Assembly: GCA_947646735.1 (NCBI GenBank)
Contig: CANTFK010000851.1
Location: 1 to 64,000 of the forward strand
Source: Peronospora farinosa
Taxonomy: Eukaryota; Oomycota; Peronosporomycetes; Peronosporales; Peronosporaceae
Length of the DNA: 64,000 bases
Reading direction: 5' to 3'
Of this stretch, positions 43,573 through 56,918 are shown in pieces (the stretch's first letter is position 1; each line of letters starts with the position of its first letter). The notes beneath the pieces were generated by a model, which saw nothing but the letters and a program-made list of their open reading frames with translations, made no database searches and had not been told where the DNA came from. Made by a program: the position numbers and the translations under genes.

Positions 43573-46461
43573 AAAGTGCGTAATAGGGGTCCCCGAGATA
43601 CCTGTGACCTGTGCTGAGCTGCATCGTAGGTACACATGGTGTACGAGCAGACCCAGAAAAGGTTAAAGATATTAAGAAATGGCCAGTCCCACGGAATGTA
43701 AAGGATCTGCGCCAATTCCTTGGGCTCGCTAATTACTTGCATAAGTACAGCAACAATTATGCGGAGCGGACTAAGCCATTGTCTGACCTTTTAAAGAAAA
43801 GGATGCAGAATGGACTTGGTCAAATGAGCAAGAAGATGCGTTCACGTCAGTGAAGCAATCTCTTGTAGAGGCACCGGTCTTGGCATTGCCAGACGCGGAT
43901 AAGCCCTTTAGCGTCGTCTGCGATGCAAGCAATTTTGCAATCGGCAGCGCGCTCATGCAGAAGTATGACAGCGGCGTTGACCGTGTCATTTCGTATCAAT
44001 CTCGGCTTTGGAGCCGCAAAGCTAAACTACCCTGTGCATGACAAAGGGCTACTTTCAATTAAGTATGCCCTTGTACAGTTTCGGGTGCACCTCTTGGGCA
44101 CCGAACCTTTTGTGGTCTATACGGATCACGCATCACTGCGGACCGCTATAAATTCACCGCACCTCTCGCCGAGAATGGCGAGATGGCTGACATTCTTCTC
44201 TGAATTTAATTTCAAAGTTGAATATAAGCCGGGTAAGTCGAATGTCTTGGCTGACGCGTTATCGCGCAGACCAGACTTTGAGGCAAGACACCAGGAATGT
44301 GTGTCTCGTGCGAAAGCACAAGGTGAGTCGTCAACATTGGCAGCCGTAAAAACCTACCATGTGACGAGCTCAATGGCCTCCAATATAAAGGAGTGTTTCA
44401 GTAAGGACGAACCTTGTCGCCTGCTGTTGGATCATTTTGGTGGACGAAAGGTTACCCTTCCGTCGCACTTGAAAGCTAAATTAAATCGCTTTAGTTACAG
44501 TGATGGCCTGTTATGGCATCAACTGTCACCCTGTGATCCCTTGAGAATCTATGTCCCTCATGACACAGATCTCAAGCTGATGATACTTCACGAGTGCCAT
44601 GATGCGCCATCTAGTGGGCATCTGGGCCGTGAAAAGACATTCTTACGAGTGTCAGAGGAATTTTGGTGGCCCCACCTATATCGGTGGGTGGCCAACTATA
44701 TTCGCTATTGCGAAGAGTGTCAGCGCATAAAGCCTGCACCTTCAAACAGTGCGCCAATGAAGCCACTGTCGATTCCAACGGAATGTTGGAAGTCGGTCAG
44801 TTTGGACTTCATGTTTGGCTTACTGCCTGACCATAAAGGCAGGACGGGGCTCGTCGTCTTTGTAGACAGACTGAGCAAGATGGTGCATTTGGCACCATGT
44901 AGCACCAAGATCTCAGGAAGAGAGGGTGCCCCCTTGTTTCTGGATCACGTGTATCGACTACACGGGATGCCCGAGTCCATAGTATCGGATCGGAATCCGC
45001 GTTTTTCGTCGGGTTTTTGGCGAAATGTGTTTGAGCTGCTGGGTAGCAAGCTCCACATGTCAACCGCTGTTCATCCCCAGACCGATGGCCAAACAGAACG
45101 TGACAATCGAGTCGTGGAGGATGTGTTGCGTACAGTAGCGACTCCCAAAGAACAGAGCAAGCAATTGCCATTCGTGGAGTTCGCTATTAATAACTGTGTT
45201 CACGCCAGTACGGATGAAACACCGGTTTACATTAACGGACTGCGTCATCCTCGAGCGCCAGTCTCGTTTGTACGCAGCTCGAGTCTTAGTGGGGGAGGGC
45301 CCCTCACTTCGCTCGGTACGAATGCCAAAAAGGGCCAAGGTTGCCCTAGTGACACTTCTAGTTTAGCAGTGGTCACGGCACCTATAAGTGTCACAGAGGA
45401 CGCACGGCAAGAAATGCCAGTGCTCCTTAACGATGCCACTATAGTGTTATCAACAGCGTCGACCCATGAACGACCTCTTGGAGGCGTCATAGGCGAGCTG
45501 GATGCTAAAAGCATGAGCGAAGCTCGGCGCTTTGTGGATGAGCGATTGCCATCACACGTAGTCCGTGACGCGATGGCAAGCGCACAGGACAAGCAAAAAC
45601 AATATGCAGACCAGCATGGTCGCAAAAAGAATGAACACTTTAGTGTTGGGGACAAAGTGCTATTAAGTACTGCTACCCTACCTAAACATGCAATTTATGT
45701 ACTACCTGGTGGTACTACTAAGCTATTGCCCCGATTCATTGGGTCCTTTACAGTGGTTGAGGAAGTTGGAGACCTAAAATTATAGGCTCACCCTCCCACC
45801 GTATATGAAGACGCACTCCGTATTTTACGTGGGTCGTCTGAAACGGTATGTTGATCCAGAAGAGATCACATATCCACATCGGTCTAACGAGACCGATGGT
45901 GACGTCGACTGTGAGTCGAGCGTCGCGGCCGATCAGGCGACGAGGAAGCCGAGAGGCTCCCCGTATACGAACGAGGCGATAGAGGACTCGTCGATCGAGG
46001 AGGACTCTGCGCTTGACGCGATTCGCTCATCACCAAACGCTCTAAAATGTCCAAACGGGTCTTCAGGCGGTCATACCCCTGACAATACTTCGATCGCACA
46101 TCTCGTATCTCCGCAGTCAGCAGCGAGACATGACTCTCGAGATCAGCCACCTGGCGCTTCAGCGGATCGTTCTTCGCCAGCGACTGAAGCGCATCAGTGT
46201 ATGCAGCCGCGAGTAGGTGGGCGTAATCGCCACTTCTATCGGGCGCCACCTGTGTTGGTGGACACGGAAGGGAATACGCGCTTCCTTGTTGTAAGGCTGT
46301 TGGCCCACCAGTTTGTGAAGCGAAAGCTCCAAATCCTTGTCCAGTGGAAAGGTTACCCAACGAGCTTTGACTCATGGGAGCCTGTGGACGCTTTGCGCGT
46401 CGACGTGCCTGGGCTGGTGGCTGCTTATGTGAAGCAGCACCAGCTGTCGTCTTTCTGCTAG
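43573..46461 (+). pseudogene. pol: Pol of A2, truncated
   Basis: It covers the end of reverse transcriptase (WPVPRNVKDLRQFLGLANYL), RNase H (VVYTDHASL), integrase ([30 protein letters not shown]; the middle acidic motif reads SDRNPRFSS, so the catalytic Asp context is altered) and chromodomain (QILVQWKGYPTSFDSWEP). Frame changes occur near 43790, 43850 and 45780. At the position of the A1 stop (12048) A2 has Lys. Confidence 0.85.
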
Positions 46462-47327
46462 GTCCGGATGGACTAGCAGAAGAAGCGTGGCGAGAATCAA
46501 TCGGGGGTCGTTTGCCACCCATAATTTCATGCGCACGCTTCATGACGAAGCTGATTCGCTGCGACCGTTGTTTCGTTGCATCTACATGCAAGGTAACACG
46601 ACGTCGAAGTTAAGCTTCATATTCGTCGGCTGTTTCGTTAGAACGCAGCACGACTGGAATTGGGAAAGCACGAACAAGTGCTTTGCCCTGCTTTTTCCAC
46701 AAGGGAAAGACGCTATACGACTTATGAGCGTCAATAGCGGCACGCTGCAAAAGCGCTGCACTAGAACCTTCGAGTTTATCCACTCGGATGGAGGTGGCAT
46801 TGGTGGTAAGCCACTACTCACGTAGCCGCCCTCGCGACGGCGGGCTAGTGAGGCCGAAGGTGTACTCGGTGGAGCTTTAAGCTCACACTCACCTGAGTCT
46901 GACTCTCCATTATGGATTTTCAAGTTATCAGCCTGAGGAGTCACATCTGATTGAGTCGCGACTGCTCCTTTCAAAGTAGCGCGCTCAGTCTTAGTCGCTG
47001 CGCTCGTAGGCGCAGGCGACGAGGCCTTACCTTCACTTGCAGGAAGCAAAGAAGCTTCCTCAAGGACGGGTGCCTCAAATGATGGGGACATATGTCCCAT
47101 CAATGCGCTTTGCTCATCTCCACTCTGAGGTGATGGCAATGGCGTAGTCTCATTGTAGTCTACAATAAGAGATGGATATTCATCCACATTTTGGTGAGAT
47201 GGAAGGTTCGCCTCAGTGCCTTAGACACTTTGCGACGGCTGCGAATAATCGCGTCGCGTGCACTTAGTGTTGGACTGCATGGGCGCCTTTGCAGGCTACC
47301 ATCAGCCTTACCACGTTTCGGTGGCAT
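45884..47327 (-). pseudogene. antisense ORF of family A element (A2)
   Basis: Starts at the ATG at 47327, equivalent to A1 14977, and contains the same acidic Ser/Pro region, basic block (MHVDATKQRSQRISFVMKRA) and terminal coiled coil (ADLESHVSLLTAEIRDVRSK). The coiled-coil half is open over 235 codons (46591-45884). The N-terminal part has frame changes near 47220, 47190 and 46600. Its C-terminal third overlaps the chromodomain end of pol. Confidence 0.6.
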
Positions 47328-47432
47328 GAGAATTGAGTAGACTAAGCAACGCGTTTTACAACGGCTCGCAGTCTCTCTGTCTCCTAGGCGATGTTTTACA
47401 AAATCTAAACATCGTTCTAAAAGGGGGGATGG

Positions 47433-47902
47433 TGTAACAGGGTATCTTATTACACATAAACATTAAGTAATATACTTAATGTAAGGTCTTAAAGTATCCA
47501 TGATTACTTTTGACCTGTCACTTGGGTGTGATACACAAATGTGATCCACCCTCGTGAATGTGATATCCATTGATGGATTCACATGGGAAGGGATGACGCT
47601 AGTTGAAGCTTGGTATCGCGACATCTCAGAAGGACGTCATTAGCAAGCTTAAATCTAGATTTAAGCTCATGCGTCAGGATACGCTTCTAAAGAGTCGCGT
47701 CTCCGATCTTTACATAATCAGTTAATCAGTATTTATGTTTTATATTTAATTATAATTCATTAAATATAACTCAGTCTTGAATTTACTACATACTGCCTAC
47801 TGCGCACGAGAAGCTGAGAAAGCCTCTGCGTGACGACATAAGTAGAACACTTGTTAGTTGTTAGTTGCACTCTCGCTTAAGCGAGAAACAACTGGTGGTA
47901 CG
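47433..47902 (+). repeat. 3' LTR of A2, first part (second part 56924-57055)
   Basis: Begins TGTAACAGGGTATC after the purine tract AAAAGGGGGGATGG. It is well diverged from the A1 LTR but keeps hairpins at equivalent places with paired substitutions: ACATTAAGTA/TACTTAATGT (47460-47482), GTGAtATCCA/TGGATtCAC (47560-47582) and AGCTTAAATCT/AGATTTAAGCT (47646-47667). Confidence 0.85.
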
Positions 47903-48543
47903 TGTAACGGGGTCACATGACGTTTGTAACATCGTTCCGAAAGTTTACGGTTGAAGTTTACCTTCATTGCATATAATGTATTTCTGATACTTCTCTTTAG
48001 AGAGGTATTAAATATGAGCGTTAAAGATACGGTATTCGGTAATACCGTATCTTATCGATTAGGGTTCGATAATCGATAACGCTGTACTCAGTACATCCTA
48101 CATAGATGTTTAGACGATACGTCGTCCAATAGCAAAGTCTGCATATCATAGTTACTATTATAGTAATTAATCTAGTGTAGGGTACTTAGAGTAGGACTAT
48201 TCATAAAATCTTAATGCATAAATCTAAATCAGTTCTCATTTTGAGTTTAAGATCACAAGTCGTTCTGACTTGTTCTCTTGTGCACTTCGTGCGTTGGTTC
48301 TCTGAACCTTTAAGCTTCTAGCTTGATCTTGCACTCTGTGCGTTGGTTCTCTGAACCTGAAGCTTATTGCTTGTAGACTAAAAGTCTCTCTCCTAGTTCC
48401 TTAGAACAAAGTGACTTTAAGTCGTTTAATTAGTTCCCTAGAACTAAGTGACTTAAGCCGTCAACTTTTTTTAGTTCTCTAGAACTAAGAGGCTTTCAGC
48501 ATAAAGTCTTCCTCTAACTAAAGAGCTGTGCAGCTCCGCTACA
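47903..48543 (+). repeat. 5' LTR of B3
   Basis: 641 bases, TGTAACGGGGTCACATGACG to CTCCGCTACA, with the same hairpin series as the other family B LTRs. Confidence 0.9.
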
Positions 48544-48602
48544 CTTGGTAGCACTAGTAGTAAATCCTACACCTTAGTATTTAAGACTGACCCTCTGTGA
48601 GG

Positions 48603-49640
48603 ATGGAAATCCAAAATCACCTCTCTGAGGCGCAACGAATCCCAATAGATAAGTTATCTGCGTTCGTTGGTCCCGATCAAATCGAAATTCTTTTTGCCCA
48701 AGACCCGGAGGTCTGTAATGCTTGCTTTGAGGCCTTAATGCGGTATGAGGTAACGCTACTCGGGCAGGTCCACGACCAGGCAGCGTCAGCTGCGCCTGCA
48801 CATTATATCCCGGTACCTATGCCCGATGCAGAGCCAAAGGCTCGCCCGCTCGTTTTAAACTTGAAAACCTTTGAGGGGAAGGAGGAGAGAAATTCTTCTC
48901 CTCTGGATCCGAGAAGTTGAAATGGCAATGGATGCCGCCATGCTTGTGTCAGATAAGCAACGAGTTGGCCTGGCCATTTCTAAGCTTGGTGGAAGATCTA
49001 TAGAGTGGGCTTTAACTAGCGACGTCTCTGTTAAATGCCGCAATTCCCATATGGGAGATGTTTAAAAAGAAATTAACATGCGTGTTTGCACCGCCTAATC
49101 AGGCTTATCGTGTGCACTCACGCTTCTTAGCTACTTGGCAGGGTAAAAAAGAATTATCGGATTATGTCCAAGAGCTGAGAACTCTCATTGCTGCTATGCA
49201 GCAGGACCATCTGGCACTGGAAGCCCGAGTAACCATATTTATGGAGGGACTTTGTACTGGGGTCGCCAGGACGGAAGTTTTTCTTGGCCAGCCTTCGACA
49301 TTCGAAGAGGCAGTTAGCATAACGTTTAACGCTAAACTTAATCTGCTCGCTATGGTCTGCCATGGTACAATTCAAATGCCTCTAATAGAGCAAAACCCAT
49401 GGACCTCAGCCATGCTGAAAAAGCTGAGCTTCAAGCTGCTGAGCAGCAAGGTAACATCCGTAGATGTTACATGTGCGGAAGCACTAGGCACTCCGCCCTA
49501 GCTTTCCGTTGCAAAAGCAACGTCAGAATCGGCAGAGACGTAACCCTGCTACTAGCCAAAAGGCGAGCAAGGCAGAGGAAAACGTCAACTCCCAGTAGGC
49601 GTGGGGCGCCCTACTGGGAAAGAACTAAGTTCTGTTGAAC
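48603..49640 (+). pseudogene. gag: Gag of B3, broken
   Basis: ATG at 48603 ([11 protein letters not shown]). It changes frame near 48885, 49040 and 49370. Zinc-knuckle remnant [17 protein letters not shown] has lost its last spacing. The gag-stop hairpin is at 49591-49618. Confidence 0.85.
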
Positions 49641-52600
49641 CTCTAGTAGGCAAAGGTAAACAGGGCTTAGCCCCAGGTGGTTCTGTGGATGCTTCCATGA
49701 AACAGGATTCCTAGCCAGGCTTGTTGGTTGTGTCGGCAACCGTTAAGGGTTTTGAGAAGCCATGGTTAATTCAAATTGACTCAAGGGCGTCGGGTAATTA
49801 TGCCCGGTGTCGTTTCCTTGAAGGGAGTCAGCCGTATGCTGAGGCGCTAGAAACGCAAGAGGGTGATAGTATAACCGTGCGCCTCGCAACAGGTGTACGT
49901 GTCACCGTTCCTAAAGTTACTTTGAACTTAGGTGTGAAGATTTTAGACTTCAATAGCGTTGAGCGCTGTCTTGTCCTAGATTTGGACTCGAGATATGCTC
50001 TAATTCTCGGTATGGCCAGGCTGGAACGCTATGAGCCATGGATCGATTGGAGATCCAAAACCTTAGGCGCAACGCGCAATGTTCCTAGCGAAGCTTTGGA
50101 GAGTCATGAACCCACCTTCGCTAAGAAATAGAAGCGCTATTGGCGCGAGCCAGTAACTGAGTCAGTTAGTGTGCTGGTTATTGGAGTGTCTGAATTGATA
50201 AATCCAACGTCAACAATAATAGTGTTGAGCAGAGCTCAGTGAAATCTAGTGGAACGGCACGTAATCTGTTGAGTGATACTCATAGTGATATTGAGACACT
50301 GGATGTCGATAATGACATCGGCTCTCGTATAGAGCACGTGAAGGTCGATAATCTTGTTAGTGATATTGGCTGTAAATGCGATTCACTGAATGTCGGTAAT
50401 GGCATCGGCTCGTAAAGAGCACGTGAAGGTCGATGACCTTCTTAGTGATGTCACTGGTAATAGCGACTCACTGGATATCGATAATGAAATCGGCTCTCGT
50501 ATAGAGCAAGTGAAGGTAGATGACCTTGTTAGTGATGTCACTGATACTAGTGACCCACTGTATGTCAATACTGACATCGGCTCTCGTATGGAGCAAGTTA
50601 AGGTCGATGACCTTGTTAGTGATGTCACTGGTACTAGTGACCCACTGGATGTCAATACTGACATCGGCTCTCCCATAGAGCAGGTTAGGGTCAAGAAATC
50701 TGTTGATCCTGGGGATGATGGTATCCCAAGTATTTTAAAAGGTACGGTCTCGTCAATGAGACGGCAGCGTCTCCAGATGGCGGCTGCGAGACGCAAAGCG
50801 TCTGTTTTATCACGTAGTAATGTCAGTGATCACTGTTCAACGGAGTGACAGGTGATGTAGATGGTGAGGTTGAACTTGAGGCCCTTTCATCACTAAATGC
50901 TCTCTTAGAGCTAGACGAAATGTCTGTGGATGCATTTCATCACGCCTTGAAGGCTGTTGAGTAATTCGATATGGTGTTCATTCGACCTAACCTCGAGCTG
51001 AACTTATCCTCGCTCGTCGATGAAGCAGTCCTTAGTCCTTGAAGATACAAAGGCGGCACTGAGTGCACGTAGTGGAGCATCTATTCTGAAGAACCCTTCA
51101 GATCCTTACTATCCTTTAGTTAAGGAATTTCAAGACGTGGTGTGTCACGATCCACTGTCGGTTCTACCTCCTGATAGAGGTGTACGTCATGAGATTGACT
51201 TGGTTCCTGAAACCAAATACTGTGTGGTGAAGTGCCAGGTAAAGTTGGAGTTTGAGGGAAATGGAACAGAGAGGAAGAGGATTTCTGGTCACTTCCCCGA
51301 GGGAGTGACCACGACACGGCGTCGCAGATCTACAACCTCACACCAGGCCCCATACCTATAAAGAATATAAGGACCCAGACGTGCGGAGTCAGCACAGGCT
51401 CCAGGTCCCGAAAACAGGTTCCAGCGGCCCAGGGGTACAGGGGCCCAGGTGTACAGGGGTACAGGGGTACAGGGGCCCAGGGGCTCAGGGGCATAGGGGC
51501 CCAGGGTACCAGGGTCTAATGTCCGAGGGTGCAGGATCGGTACACAGAATATCGAAGATTACAGAAAGGACAGGTACCAAGGAGCCAGTTCTTCTTCCAA
51601 GAGTCGACACGGGTCACTATCTAGATCATAGGGTGAAGGTTAGGCAAGAAAAGCATACATAGAATAAGGTAAATAAACACACTCGAATTTGCATTACACG
51701 TAGCAGCTTTAAGCGCTCCTTCTAAGCTTCTCCGTCGCTTCACTTCTTCCGGGCGGGATACCCTTTGGCCCCCCGACGTCCAGCAGGTGTTAGACGGCTC
51801 AAGCAACGCAAGTTGAACCTCAGGATAGTTGGCCTGAGGTGTCAAGTACGTGTCAAGACTCTACGACCCGCTACAGGAAGCGGTTTCCCTACGGGGAAGA
51901 ACACAAAGAGGTCCAAGGACCAAGACAGTTAGCCACCAAAGGTGTACGTAGTACCAGGTGCATCGCTCTCGACTGAGTCGATTGAGCCCAAGAAACCCGG
52001 TCCCAAGTGAAGTATATCCACTCGGGGACCACCAGGTCCAAGTCCTATACAAAGACCAAGTCTTTAAGTCTTCTGCGTCAACCGAGGAGCAAGACCAGCC
52101 AAGCCGACGGGTACACAAGGTGAGACCCAAGGTTAACACGACACGGTATCGGGGTACCCCCTCCGTAAGTCGGCAAGTCCGGCGCTGTGTGTGTTTGTGG
52201 ATCTCCTACGTTGTTTGAGAATCCACTCCATCACAACTGCGTAACACGGCAGCGGCCTTTACCCAAAGAACAGTGTGACGTCATTGACGAGTTCTTTCGT
52301 GCAAAGCACGCAGCGGGTATGGTGCGCGAGAGTAAATCTCCGCACTCGACACCCACTTTCTGTGTCAAAAAACCGAATGGTAAGTGGCGTATCGTTCACG
52401 CTTATAATAATCTCAATGCAACCACTTTACCTGCACAGACACCAATAACCAGAAAGGATGTTCTTCAGAATAATATGGTCGGTTGTACCATGTACAGTGC
52501 GCTCGACTTAGTCGATGGTTTATACCAATTGCCCATGCGAGATAGCGATATTCCGCTCACTGCGGTTAGCACTCCGAGCGATATGCTCTGGGAGTGGTTG

Positions 52601-55312
52601 GTGATGCACCAGGGGCTATCGAATGCTTCGGCTACGTTTAACCATTTGGTGGCAATTGTTTCGACCCCATTGAAATTATGCACAGACGTACTTTGATGAC
52701 ATTTTTGTCCATAGTCGAGCTGAACATGGGCGGTCGAAGACCGAGAACCGTTTCAATCATTTACGAGCTGTGCTCGAGTGCATGCGCACTAATAAGCTAT
52801 ATGCTAATGCATCTAAGTGCATCTTCGGTGCCGAAAAGATTCCCTTTCTAAGGTTCTTCATGGGGAAGAGAGGCCTCAAAGCGGATCCCGCTAAGGTCAA
52901 AGCCATAGTTGATTGGACTGTTCCACAGTCTCAGAAGGACTTGCGTAAATGGCTTGGCCTTGCCAATTACTTGAATAAGTACAGCGAGAACTACGCTGAT
53001 ATGGTTAAACCGTTATCCAATCTCCTAAAAAAGGATGTGGAATGGTGTTGTTATGCCGAGCATGAGGATGTCTTTCTAGCGGTGAAGTCTAGCCTTCTTC
53101 ATGCTCCTATCTTGGCTTTGCCAGATCCTGACCGACCGTTTAGCATCTTCTGTGACGCGTCGGATTTTCCCTTGGCAGGGCTCTGTTACAATCAGATGAT
53201 GAAGGCCGTGAGCGTGTGATCGACTTTGAATCTCGCCAGCTGAAAGCTGCAGAAAAGAACTTATCAGTTCATGACAAAGAGCTACTTGCAATGAAGTATG
53301 CTTTAGTCAAATTCAAAGCTCATCTGCTGGGCTCAAAGCCTTTTGTGATCTATACCGATCCTGCGTCTTTACGCACTGCGACTCAGTCGCCGCATCTCTC
53401 GCAGAGAATGGCCAGATGGCTGTCATTCTTTGCCGAATATAATTTTGAGGTGAAATATAAGCCGGGCAAGCAAAATGCTTTGGCTGATGCGTTGTCACGC
53501 AGACCTGATTATGAGCTTGCTCATGTGACGATGTTGTCGTCTTCTATCACCGATCTCATTCGTACGGCGTATGCTAAAGATGATCACTGTGTAGCCCTGC
53601 TACATGCTCTTGGCAGTGATTAGTTCAAAGACTCGTACATTAAATTTCCATCACGATTACGTGCGAGCCATCATCGATAACTCTATCGATCAGCGGCTGT
53701 TGTACTATTGTAAAGATTTGGCGGATCCTCCGCGTATTGTGGTTCCTTATAATGAGAACCTGAAGTATCGTATCATCTATGAGGTACATGACACCGTCAT
53801 CGGTGGTCATTTAGGTCGTGAAAAGACCTATATTTTAAGATGCCAAAATTAATGATGGCTTAAATTATATAAATGGGTGAGCACGTATGTGCGTACGTGT
53901 GAAACGTGTCAGCGGGTGAAACCCTCGACCCATTCGGCAGCGCCGCTGGCAAGTTTGCCTATTCCCACTGGGTGCTGGGAGTCCATTAGTATGGACTTTG
54001 TGTTTGGCCTACCAAAAGATTCGCATGGCAACACAGGTATTGTGGTCTTTGTTTACCGTTTGAGCAAGATGGCTTGCTTAGCGGCTGTGCCAGACTCGAT
54101 CGATGGTGGGTACAGCGGAGCTCTTTATCGACCGAGTGTTTCGCCAACATGGCTTGCCAGTGGCAATTGTTTCTGATCGTGATCCTCGTTTTACGAGTAA
54201 ATTCTGGAAGTCCGTCTTCCAGGTGCTGGGCACCCGTTTGGACATGTCCACCGCGGATCATCCGCAGACCGATGGTCAAACCGAACGCGTAAATCGCGTT
54301 GTTGAAGATATCCTACTGCAGTGTTTGTGCTGAAACGCCTAATCGTTGGAGCTCTATGCTTCCTGTAGTTGAGTTTGCACTCAATAACTCCGTTCACGCC
54401 TCTACCGGCTACACTCCGTTCTATGTGAATGGTCTCACACACCCAAGCGTTCCGTTAACGCTACCACTGAGTGGTTTAGGGATTGGTGGGGAGACGTTGC
54501 CGATCGGCTTGCTGATGTCAGCCCTAATACTGTTAAGAATCAGGTAAATGCGTTTCTCGCAACGCGACTAAATGTCTTACGACATGTGCAAGACGCAATG
54601 GCTGATAGCCAAGACAAATAAAAAGAATATGTGGATGATAAAGGCAGAAGTTGTATTGATGATTATGACGTCGGAGACAAAGTGTTACTTAATGCTAAGA
54701 ACCTACCTACAAATGTATTGTATGCTGTCTTTAAGACAATTGCGTCCGCGCTTCATCGGACCCTTTACGGTCTTGGCCAAGAAAGGCCTAGCGTACACGC
54801 TTCATTTGCCGCGCAAATTGCGTACACATCCCGTGTTCTTTGTCGGCATGCTTAAACCATATCGGGATCCGTCCCAAGTGAGCACTAAGGCGCTCGCGCC
54901 GAGCTCATCGGCATTGCCGCGGGACGGATCATCTGCACCAAAAGGTCAAGCTGACCATCCACTCGGGTTCGGCTCTGTTCCAGCGACTCGAGGCGGGAAT
55001 TTATCGTCTGCATATTCTCACGGAGAGACTGCACCTCTTGAAGTAGCTCTGCATGAGCTTGTGCCGGTACACCGGCCTCCTCTGGCTTTGCTTGATGGAC
55101 AGGGGAGCCTTCAGCTCCATGTGGAACGTCTACCGCAGAAACGTCGCCGCCATGGTCAAAACCAGTATTTGGTGAAGTGGCGGGGATATCCCGAGTCGTG
55201 GAACTCATGGGAGTTTGAGGTTCCCCTTCGGCAGGATTGCCCATACGCCGTGGACGTTTTTGAACGTCGTGCGCAAGGCCAACCTGTTGGCGATGACGCT
55301 TCTCACCAGTAG
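49641..55312 (+). pseudogene. pol: Pol of B3, broken and interrupted
   Basis: Protease (IQIDSRASGNYARC, with the catalytic DSG changed to DSR), 87-base-type linker repeats (50290-50700), and the start of reverse transcriptase up to TKYC at 51222. The solo LTR 51223-52235 follows, then RT continues with [14 protein letters not shown]. Further on are the YFDDIFVHS region in another frame (about 52688), RNase H (VIYTDPASL, catalytic context changed from DHAS), integrase ([32 protein letters not shown]) and chromodomain ([19 protein letters not shown], to 55312). At least ten frame breaks or stops. Confidence 0.88.
51223..52235 (+). repeat. solo LTR of family C
   Basis: 1013 bases, TGTGGTGAAGTGCC to CCACTCCATCACA, flanked by ACTG (51219-51222 and 52236-52239). 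It splits the codons of [13 protein letters not shown] in B3 reverse transcriptase exactly, so both edges are certain. It includes a GGGTACAGGG/GGGCCCAGGG minisatellite at about 51425-51520. Confidence 0.93.
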
Positions 55313-56167
55313 TGGTGAGGGTAGGCGAGTTAGCGGCCTCGGCCTGTAGTGAACTCGCGGCTACAGGTGTAGCCAAAACATTGGGGTGCTGGGTAGCAGA
55401 CGCATATTGCGTTCGTTGAGACTTTAACTTTCCTCGGGCCTTCAGCTGAGCGTAATCGTAACGCATTTTCCGTTCGAGACGAACATTGCCACATCGGCAC
55501 TTACCCGTAGGACCCACATTCTGCTTTAACGTCGCGCATAATGCGCCCAGCGGATAAAAGCCACGTCTTCTTCCTCCTCGGTTTCTCTCGCGAATAAAAG
55601 GATGGGAACACCCTTTATGGGAGGAACTGGTGCACCGCGCACTTGCCTAGTGAGGCGTGCCAAGTATTGGCTTTGCGTAGTGATATGGGGTTTCAGATAG
55701 CGTTTTCGAAGAGTCGTTCGCGTAGCGACATCCTCGGGTGAAATGGCCTCAAGCCCAATGGCCCAGACAGAAAGGGAATGCCCAGATGCTTCCTTAAGGC
55801 GTTATTCCACTGTAGGTGGTTTAAACCTAAACTATCGATGGTCTTGAAGCCTCACCATATTCTTCGTCCGGCGCTTGGCGCCTTCCTCTTGATCGATGGT
55901 CTGCTGCTGCTGCTCGTCGAGTGGGTTAGTAACCGTCGCTGTTTAAGATATGTCAGGCGGGTCACATAACGCTGCTAGCGCATCTGTAGCACCACGTTCA
56001 GGGAGCGGATTCGGTGCATGACTACTGTCATGTCCACCCGTAAGGGTGGTTAAGGGAGACCCATCGGGTCCCACAAAGACGGTGTCACTTTCGTAACCAA
56101 CCGCTTCATCAAGGTCGCCTTCAATGAGGTCCCGTAGAGTCTGTGACTCATTTCCAGGAGGAGTCAT
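54885..56167 (-). pseudogene. antisense ORF of B3, broken
   Basis: ATG at 56167 equivalent to the B1/B2 start. N-terminal part 56167-55943 (LRDLIEGDLDEAVGYESDTV) and C-terminal part 55517-54885 ([46 protein letters not shown]) are readable; the middle has several frame changes. Confidence 0.65.
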
Positions 56168-56276
56168 GTTGTGTGCCGTGAACAATCGTAAGGTTTAAAC
56201 GTTCGCTAAGGCACAACCTTAAAGACGAAGGATGTCGAATGAAATTCTATGGGAACGTCAGTCTGGTGGGGGAGAG

Positions 56277-56918
56277 TGTAACGGTGTTACACGACGGTTG
56301 TAACATCATTCCGAAAGCTTACGGTTGAAGTTTCTCTTCATTGCATATAATGTATTTCTGATACTTCTCTTTAGAGAGGTATTAAATATGAGCGTTAAAG
56401 ATACGGTATTCGGTAATACCGTATCTTATCGATTAGGATTCGATAATCGATAACGCTGTACTCAGTACATCCTACATAGATGTTTAGACGATACGTCGTC
56501 CAATAGCAAAGTCTGCATATCATAGTTACTATTATAGTAATTAATCTAGTGTAGGGTACTTAGAGTAGGACTATTCATAAAATCTTAATGCATAAATCTA
56601 AATCAGTTCTCATTTTGAGTTTAAGATCACAAGTCGTTCTGACTTGTTCTCTTGTGCACTTCGTGCGTTGGTTCTCTGAACCTTTAAGCTTCTAGCTTGA
56701 TCTTGCACTCTGTGCGTTGGTTCTCTGAACCTGAAGCTTATTGCTTGTAGACTAAAAGTCTCTCTCCTAGTTCCTTAGAACAAAGTGACTTTAAGTCGTT
56801 TAATTAGTTCCCTAGAACTAAGTGACTTTAAGCCGTCAACTTTATTTAGTTCTCTAGAACTAAGAGGCTTTCAGCATAAAGTCTTCCTCTAGCTAAAGAG
56901 CTGTGCAGTTCCGCTACA
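56277..56918 (+). repeat. 3' LTR of B3
   Basis: 642 bases after the purine tract GGTGGGGGAGAG; ends CCGCTACA and is followed by the GTACG duplicate and the rest of the A2 LTR. Confidence 0.9.

Larger units (their letters stand above)
47903..56918 (+). mobile_element. Ty3/gypsy element B3, nested in A2 LTR
   Basis: LTRs 47903-48543 and 56277-56918, target duplication GTACG (47898-47902 and 56919-56923), primer binding site at 48546. All genes are present but broken, and a family C solo LTR sits inside pol. The two LTRs are nearly identical. Confidence 0.92.
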
